From Microbacteriaceae bacterium (GTDB lineage Bacteria > Actinomycetota > Actinomycetes > Actinomycetales > Microbacteriaceae): a stretch of DNA of 8,091 nucleotides. The notes below the pieces were generated by a model. The model did no database searches, was not told where the DNA came from, and saw nothing but the letters and a program-made list of their open reading frames with translations. The position numbers and the translations under genes were made by a program. Every line of letters starts with the position of its first letter. The first letter of the stretch is position 1. Shown one piece after another: positions 6,021 to 8,091 of this stretch. The stretch lies in the NCBI GenBank assembly GCA_025463615.1, contig JAODAU010000060.1:1-8091 (forward strand), given 5' to 3'.

Positions 6021-6057
6021 CGGTGCTGGGTCCGCTTCGGGTAGCGGACCCGCACCG
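6021..6057. other. Very strong 15-bp hairpin C upstream of the VOC gene
   Basis: CGGTGC (6021-6026) and GCACCG (6052-6057) pair outside GGGTCCGCT (6028-6036) and AGCGGACCC (6043-6051), with one bulged T (6027) and loop TCGGGT. The GC-rich stem ends 31 bases before the VOC start codon and has no T-tract. Since the VOC gene looks leaderless, this hairpin may shield it from upstream transcription or act as DNA rather than in its mRNA. Confidence 0.6.
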
Positions 6058-6076
6058 CCCAACTCCCCTTCGTGGG

Positions 6077-6082
6077 TAGAGT
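6077..6082 (+). promoter_or_regulatory. Leaderless-type -10 element of the VOC gene
   Basis: TAGAGT (TAnnnT) ends exactly six bases before ATG 6089, and no Shine-Dalgarno is present. This is the same spacing as at the 89-aa gene. No -35 is recognisable. Confidence 0.45.
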
Positions 6083-6088
6083 CGGGCC

Positions 6089-6541
6089 ATGCCCGCCATC
6101 CATCACTCCGTCATCGTCGTCAGCGACCTGGATGCCAGCCTGCGTTTCTATCGCGACGGCCTCGGTCTCGACGTGCTCGTCGACCGCCAGGTCGAGGGCG
6201 ACTGGCCGGGACTCTTCGGCGCGCCGAGCCGTTCGCTTCGCGCGGTGTTCCTCGGTCGCGCGGGCGTGCCCGACGACTACGCGGGCGTGCTCGAGCTGAA
6301 CGTGCTCGACGGCGAGGTGCCCGCTGCACCCGCAGACGGCCCGCGCACCGGACTCTTCATGCTCTCCTACTACGTGGATGTGGAGGCCACGCTGGCCAGA
6401 CTTGCGGATGCCGGCCTCGGCGGCACCCCGCGCCGCATCGAGCAGCCCACCCCCAACGGCGCCATCACGATCGCCACGGTCACGGACCCCGACGGGGTCA
6501 CGATCCTGCTGACCCCGGGGTCGATCACGCAGAGTCGCTAG
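6089..6541 (+). CDS. VOC-superfamily (glyoxalase/bleomycin-resistance fold) protein
   Basis: A 150-aa protein with the two-module beta-alpha-beta-beta-beta layout of the vicinal oxygen chelate fold. Module one opens with HHSVIVVSDLDASLRFYRDGLGLDVL (5-30), the usual start including the s-FYrd-GL helix. Module two contains YYVDVEATLARLADAG (94-109) and ends in VTDPDGVTILL (131-141). His6 and Glu69 sit where two metal ligands normally lie. The third (strand before YYVDVEATL) and fourth (the Glu usually found after DPdG) are not His or Glu. It is therefore probably not a classical glyoxalase I or dioxygenase, and may be a metal-independent binding protein. The ATG follows TAGAGT by six bases, and there is no ribosome site. 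It ends three bases before the tRNA-derived attachment site. Confidence 0.85.
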   Translation: MPAIHHSVIVVSDLDASLRFYRDGLGLDVLVDRQVEGDWPGLFGAPSRSLRAVFLGRAGVPDDYAGVLELNVLDGEVPAAPADGPRTGLFMLSYYVDVEATLARLADAGLGGTPRRIEQPTPNGAITIATVTDPDGVTILLTPGSITQSR

Positions 6542-6543
6542 AA

Positions 6544-6567
6544 GCGGAGGGCGTGGGATTCGAACCC
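6544..6567 (-). mobile_element. tRNA 3'-end fragment: probable attachment site (att) of an integrated element
   Basis: On the minus strand this reads as a tRNA 3' end in order: T-loop TTCGAAT (6558-6564), T-stem 3' strand CCCAC (6553-6557), acceptor 3' strand GCCCTCC (6546-6552) and discriminator G (6545). The 5' T-stem strand matches only for its three inner bases (6565-6567). Beyond that, sequence (TA, then 6570 onward) cannot pair, and no anticodon or D arm follows, so the tRNA body is absent. This is what remains at the distal side of an element inserted into a tRNA 3' end. Discriminator G suggests tRNA-Ser. The orientation puts the element, and then the intact tRNA, to the right. Confidence 0.62.
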
Positions 6568-6669
6568 TATCTGGACCCATTCGCTACGGAGTTGGGTAGT
6601 CGGAATCCCCGAAATCTAGGGCGTCTGGGGTCACGTGGTCTTGTTTGAATCATGACGGTACTGGCACGT

Positions 6670-6690
6670 ATGTGGGCAGAATGTGGGCAG
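6670..6690 (+). repeat. Tandem ATGTGGGCAG repeat, possible integrase arm site
   Basis: Two exact copies of ATGTGGGCAG (6670-6679 and 6681-6690) are separated by one A, giving an 11-bp period, about one helical turn. They lie about 100 bp inside the presumed att core. Closely spaced direct repeats at this distance are typical arm-type binding sites of tyrosine integrases, though no integrase gene is in the window. Confidence 0.45.
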
Positions 6691-6734
6691 CGGGAGGGGT
6701 ACTCCACCTTCCCCCCACCCTCCCCATTGACCGC

Positions 6735-6780
6735 TTCACGTTCTGCCTCTCCCTGTGCGCGCGAGTCTGGGAGAAGTGAA
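6735..6780 (-). terminator. Possible terminator downstream of the 282-aa gene
   Basis: TCTCCC (6748-6753) and GGGAGA (6769-6774) can pair, as can TTCAC (6735-6739) and GTGAA (6776-6780), with an eight-base bulge on one side. It begins immediately after the minus-strand stop at 6782. No clear U-run follows. Confidence 0.25.
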
Positions 6781-6781
6781 A

Positions 6782-7630
6782 TCACGGGGCCGGAGTGCCA
6801 TTTCGACTAGCGGCAGACTCGATCTCATGGGCAAGCTGGTTAGCTTTCTTGGTGCCCAAGCGGCGCACCTCGGTTGCAGCCTGGCGGGCCAGTAAAGCAA
6901 GTGCTATGAAGTCCTCCTCGAGCTTCCGAAGCTTCATGTCAGACGAAACGGCGGCAGCTCCGCACCAGTCCCGAAGACAGTCCAGTTCGGCAACGTCGAT
7001 CGGGTTTCGAAACTTCTCAAGCATCGCCGAGATCTCCGCTGGACGCTTGTAGTAGTAAGCCACCTCGTACTGGCGCGCGAGGTCAGCGAGGTGTTCGCGG
7101 TGGTCCAGTTCCCTTGCATCGACGTAGCGGAGCACCCGGTCTGGATGCAACTCCGCGAGTCGCCGGGCGACAGCCTTGGTCAGACCCCATCTGAGGTGCA
7201 GCTTGCCCTCCTCCATGAACGCGCCAGCGGATTCTGTCAGTCTCGACGCTGGCCACCCCAACTTGCTTGAGAGAGCTTCCACATCGCCAACGACACCTAT
7301 GCCCATTGCGCCGTTGTAGTAGAGGTCCGCGATCTCAGGTCGAAGGGTGCTCCAAAAAACCTGCTGCGCCGCGTCACGCTCAGCAGAGTCGGGGCGTCCG
7401 TCAGCTTCAACATTCGCCCATTTGGCTTCTTCACATTGGAACTGGACCCGGTCAGCCCAAAGGGCCTTCAAGCGGCCCGCGGGAACCCACTCCGCGTCTC
7501 CACCGCGCTCATCCGCTTGATATTCGACCCTCGCACGTGGTGGGTACTTCTCACGAATCGCAATAACGACAACTTCTTCGAGCGGCATCCCGCGGTTCTG
7601 CCTGTATGCCCAGCGCTCGCCAATTTCCAT
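6782..7630 (-). CDS. Protein of unknown function, element cargo (282 aa)
   Basis: I recall similar actinobacterial hypothetical proteins opening with a (V/M)EIGERWAYR-type segment, but no function. Residues 1-65 look like a small beta-barrel (Tudor/SH3-like): MEIGERWAYR, VVVIAIREKYPPRARVEYQAD, then EWVPAGRLKALW. The rest is mainly helical, with a possible winged-helix-like stretch (about 112-150) and charged helices at 176-205 and 232-275. No signal peptide, membrane span or catalytic motif is seen. The start has no clear Shine-Dalgarno. The 51 bases between the Cas2-like TGA and this ATG are open in the same frame but contain no ATG, GTG or TTG. Codon use is visibly less GC-biased than in the chromosomal genes. 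It is last in the minus-strand gene set. Confidence 0.78.
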   Translation of the reverse strand: MEIGERWAYRQNRGMPLEEVVVIAIREKYPPRARVEYQADERGGDAEWVPAGRLKALWADRVQFQCEEAKWANVEADGRPDSAERDAAQQVFWSTLRPEIADLYYNGAMGIGVVGDVEALSSKLGWPASRLTESAGAFMEEGKLHLRWGLTKAVARRLAELHPDRVLRYVDARELDHREHLADLARQYEVAYYYKRPAEISAMLEKFRNPIDVAELDCLRDWCGAAAVSSDMKLRKLEEDFIALALLARQAATEVRRLGTKKANQLAHEIESAASRNGTPAP

Positions 7631-7681
7631 GCCGACGATCAGAGCTGCTTCGAGATTCGCAGCGCTAGATGAGGTGTGGGG

Positions 7682-7948
7682 TCATGATTGCAGCCAGTCG
7701 ACTATGTTCTGTGGCAGATTGACAAAAGCAGCGGGCTTGCTGGTGATGTCCACAACATAGAATTTGTCATTCTTGTCCGAGATGGCTGACATCTCATTCA
7801 CGATTTGCAGCGCAGTTTTCGAGCTGGTGACTGCCCAAGTGCTTCTCAATATCTCGGCGTAGCCGCCCAAAGACTTGATGTAGGCAATGACCGACTCGTA
7901 ATCCTGACCGGGGCTGATGAGGTCGTAATTGATCAAATACAGAGTCAT
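7682..7948 (-). CDS. Cas2-like / SinR-family small protein
   Basis: An 88-aa protein with the ferredoxin-like pattern of the Cas2/VapD superfamily, as seen in stand-alone proteins often annotated SinR family. Strand one is TLYLINYDL, with Asp9 at the position of the conserved Cas2 Asp. The helix DYESVIAYIKSLG (16-28) follows, then the motif LRSTWAV (34-40). The second half repeats helix and strand (TALQIVNEMSAI, then DKFYVVDIT). Family knowledge: Cas2 proteins are dimers with CRISPR adaptor or nuclease roles, and VapD-like relatives act as RNases or toxins. Activity here is not known. AAAGGAG (7954-7960, minus strand) lies five bases before the ATG. The ATG overlaps the stop of an upstream partial gene (ATGA). 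The DNA is visibly AT-richer than the left part of the window. No CRISPR repeats or cas1 are seen. Confidence 0.75.
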   Translation of the reverse strand: MTLYLINYDLISPGQDYESVIAYIKSLGGYAEILRSTWAVTSSKTALQIVNEMSAISDKNDKFYVVDITSKPAAFVNLPQNIVDWLQS

Positions 7949-8091
7949 GCCCGCTCCTTTGCGGCATTGTGGTTTGAATCACTCTTGGCTGCACGATATC
8001 GACCCCAGCCACGCGTGTATACGCTCCCATTTCGGGGGCGCGTGGACAGGTACCAGTACGAGATGCGTGACAGGCTGCGGTGATCGCGACA
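7945..8091 (-). CDS. C-terminal end of an unrecognised protein, 5' partial
   Basis: The minus strand is open from the window edge for 48 codons, ending in TGA at 7945-7947. That stop overlaps the Cas2-like ATG (ATGA), the same coupling used by both chromosomal operons. The strong ribosome site of the Cas2-like gene lies inside this frame's last codons. The peptide is basic and aromatic (RISYWYLSTRPRNGSVYTR, then GWGRYRAAK) and is not recognised. The assignment rests on frame and overlap, so chance cannot be excluded; a plus-strand frame over the same bases has no comparable support. Confidence 0.5.
   Translation of the reverse strand, partial: CRDHRSLSRISYWYLSTRPRNGSVYTRGWGRYRAAKSDSNHNAAKERA

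Larger units (their letters stand above)
6568..6781. other. Noncoding end region of the integrated element
   Basis: No gene with plausible composition or start is seen in these 214 bases. They hold the tandem repeat at 6670-6690, a C-rich tract on the plus strand (about 6704-6726; G-rich on the minus strand) and a possible hairpin next to the following gene's stop. The layout suits an element end where recombination proteins bind. Confidence 0.5.

Noticed and set aside
5849..6580. Minus-strand frame across the VOC gene and intergenic hairpins
   Set aside because: It runs through the terminator and the strong hairpin, has no ribosome site and no recognisable motif, and is antisense to a clear VOC gene.
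6544..6630. Complete tRNA gene
   Set aside because: Only the T-loop and the 3' strands are present. The 5' T-stem strand mismatches, and no anticodon, D arm or 5' acceptor strand can be built from the adjoining sequence.
7805..8083. Plus-strand frame (92 codons) at the right end
   Set aside because: It is antisense to the Cas2-like gene, crosses that gene's ribosome site and has no ribosome site or recognisable motif of its own.
6568..8091. CRISPR array accompanying the Cas2-like gene
   Set aside because: No regularly spaced repeats of 25-40 bases are seen. The only direct repeat is the 11-bp-period pair at 6670-6690.

Overview
The window is high-GC DNA with the codon habits and frequent GGATGCC/GGCATCC-type words of a high-GC actinobacterium. 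A member of the Microbacteriaceae is my best guess, inferred from style and gene content, not from a marker gene. It divides into two parts: ordinary chromosome (1 to about 6543) and what looks like the left end of an integrated element (about 6544 to 8091).

Chromosomal part. Bases 2-2224 hold a 5'-truncated gene whose single reading frame fuses an EthA-type Baeyer-Villiger monooxygenase to an alpha/beta hydrolase. It overlaps by ATGA a 3-hydroxyacyl-CoA dehydrogenase (2221-3078). Together they suggest a route in which a ketone is oxidised to an ester, the ester is hydrolysed, and hydroxy products are oxidised further. A long imperfect hairpin (3094-3172) separates them from a small minus-strand gene (61 aa) with a recognisable promoter. 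Then come a SnoaL-like protein (3495-3869, +) and an unknown 89-aa protein (3894-4163, -), which converge on a shared hairpin at 3876-3894. A MerR regulator (4292-4732) and an NAD(P)-dependent reductase/epimerase (4729-5691) form a second ATGA-coupled operon, with a perfect 18-bp palindrome in the MerR promoter. Bases 5692-6088 have no convincing gene but are crowded with hairpins, including one good intrinsic terminator (5928-5948). A VOC/glyoxalase-fold gene follows (6089-6541). Two genes, and possibly the MerR gene, appear to be leaderless: a -10-like hexamer ends six bases before the ATG.

Element part. Three bases after the VOC gene lies a minus-strand fragment matching only the 3' end of a tRNA (T-loop, T-stem 3' strand, acceptor 3' strand, discriminator G). 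The rest of the tRNA is missing. This is the expected scar of an element integrated into a tRNA 3' end, with the intact tRNA (probably tRNA-Ser) predicted to the right of the window. About 100 bp inside is a tandem ATGTGGGCAG repeat resembling an integrase arm site. The DNA then becomes visibly less GC-rich and carries a minus-strand gene set: the C-terminus of an unrecognised protein running in from the right edge, an ATGA-coupled Cas2-like small protein (7682-7948) and a 282-aa protein of unknown function (6782-7630). No CRISPR array, cas1 or integrase is visible here. This cargo is the best candidate for something undescribed.
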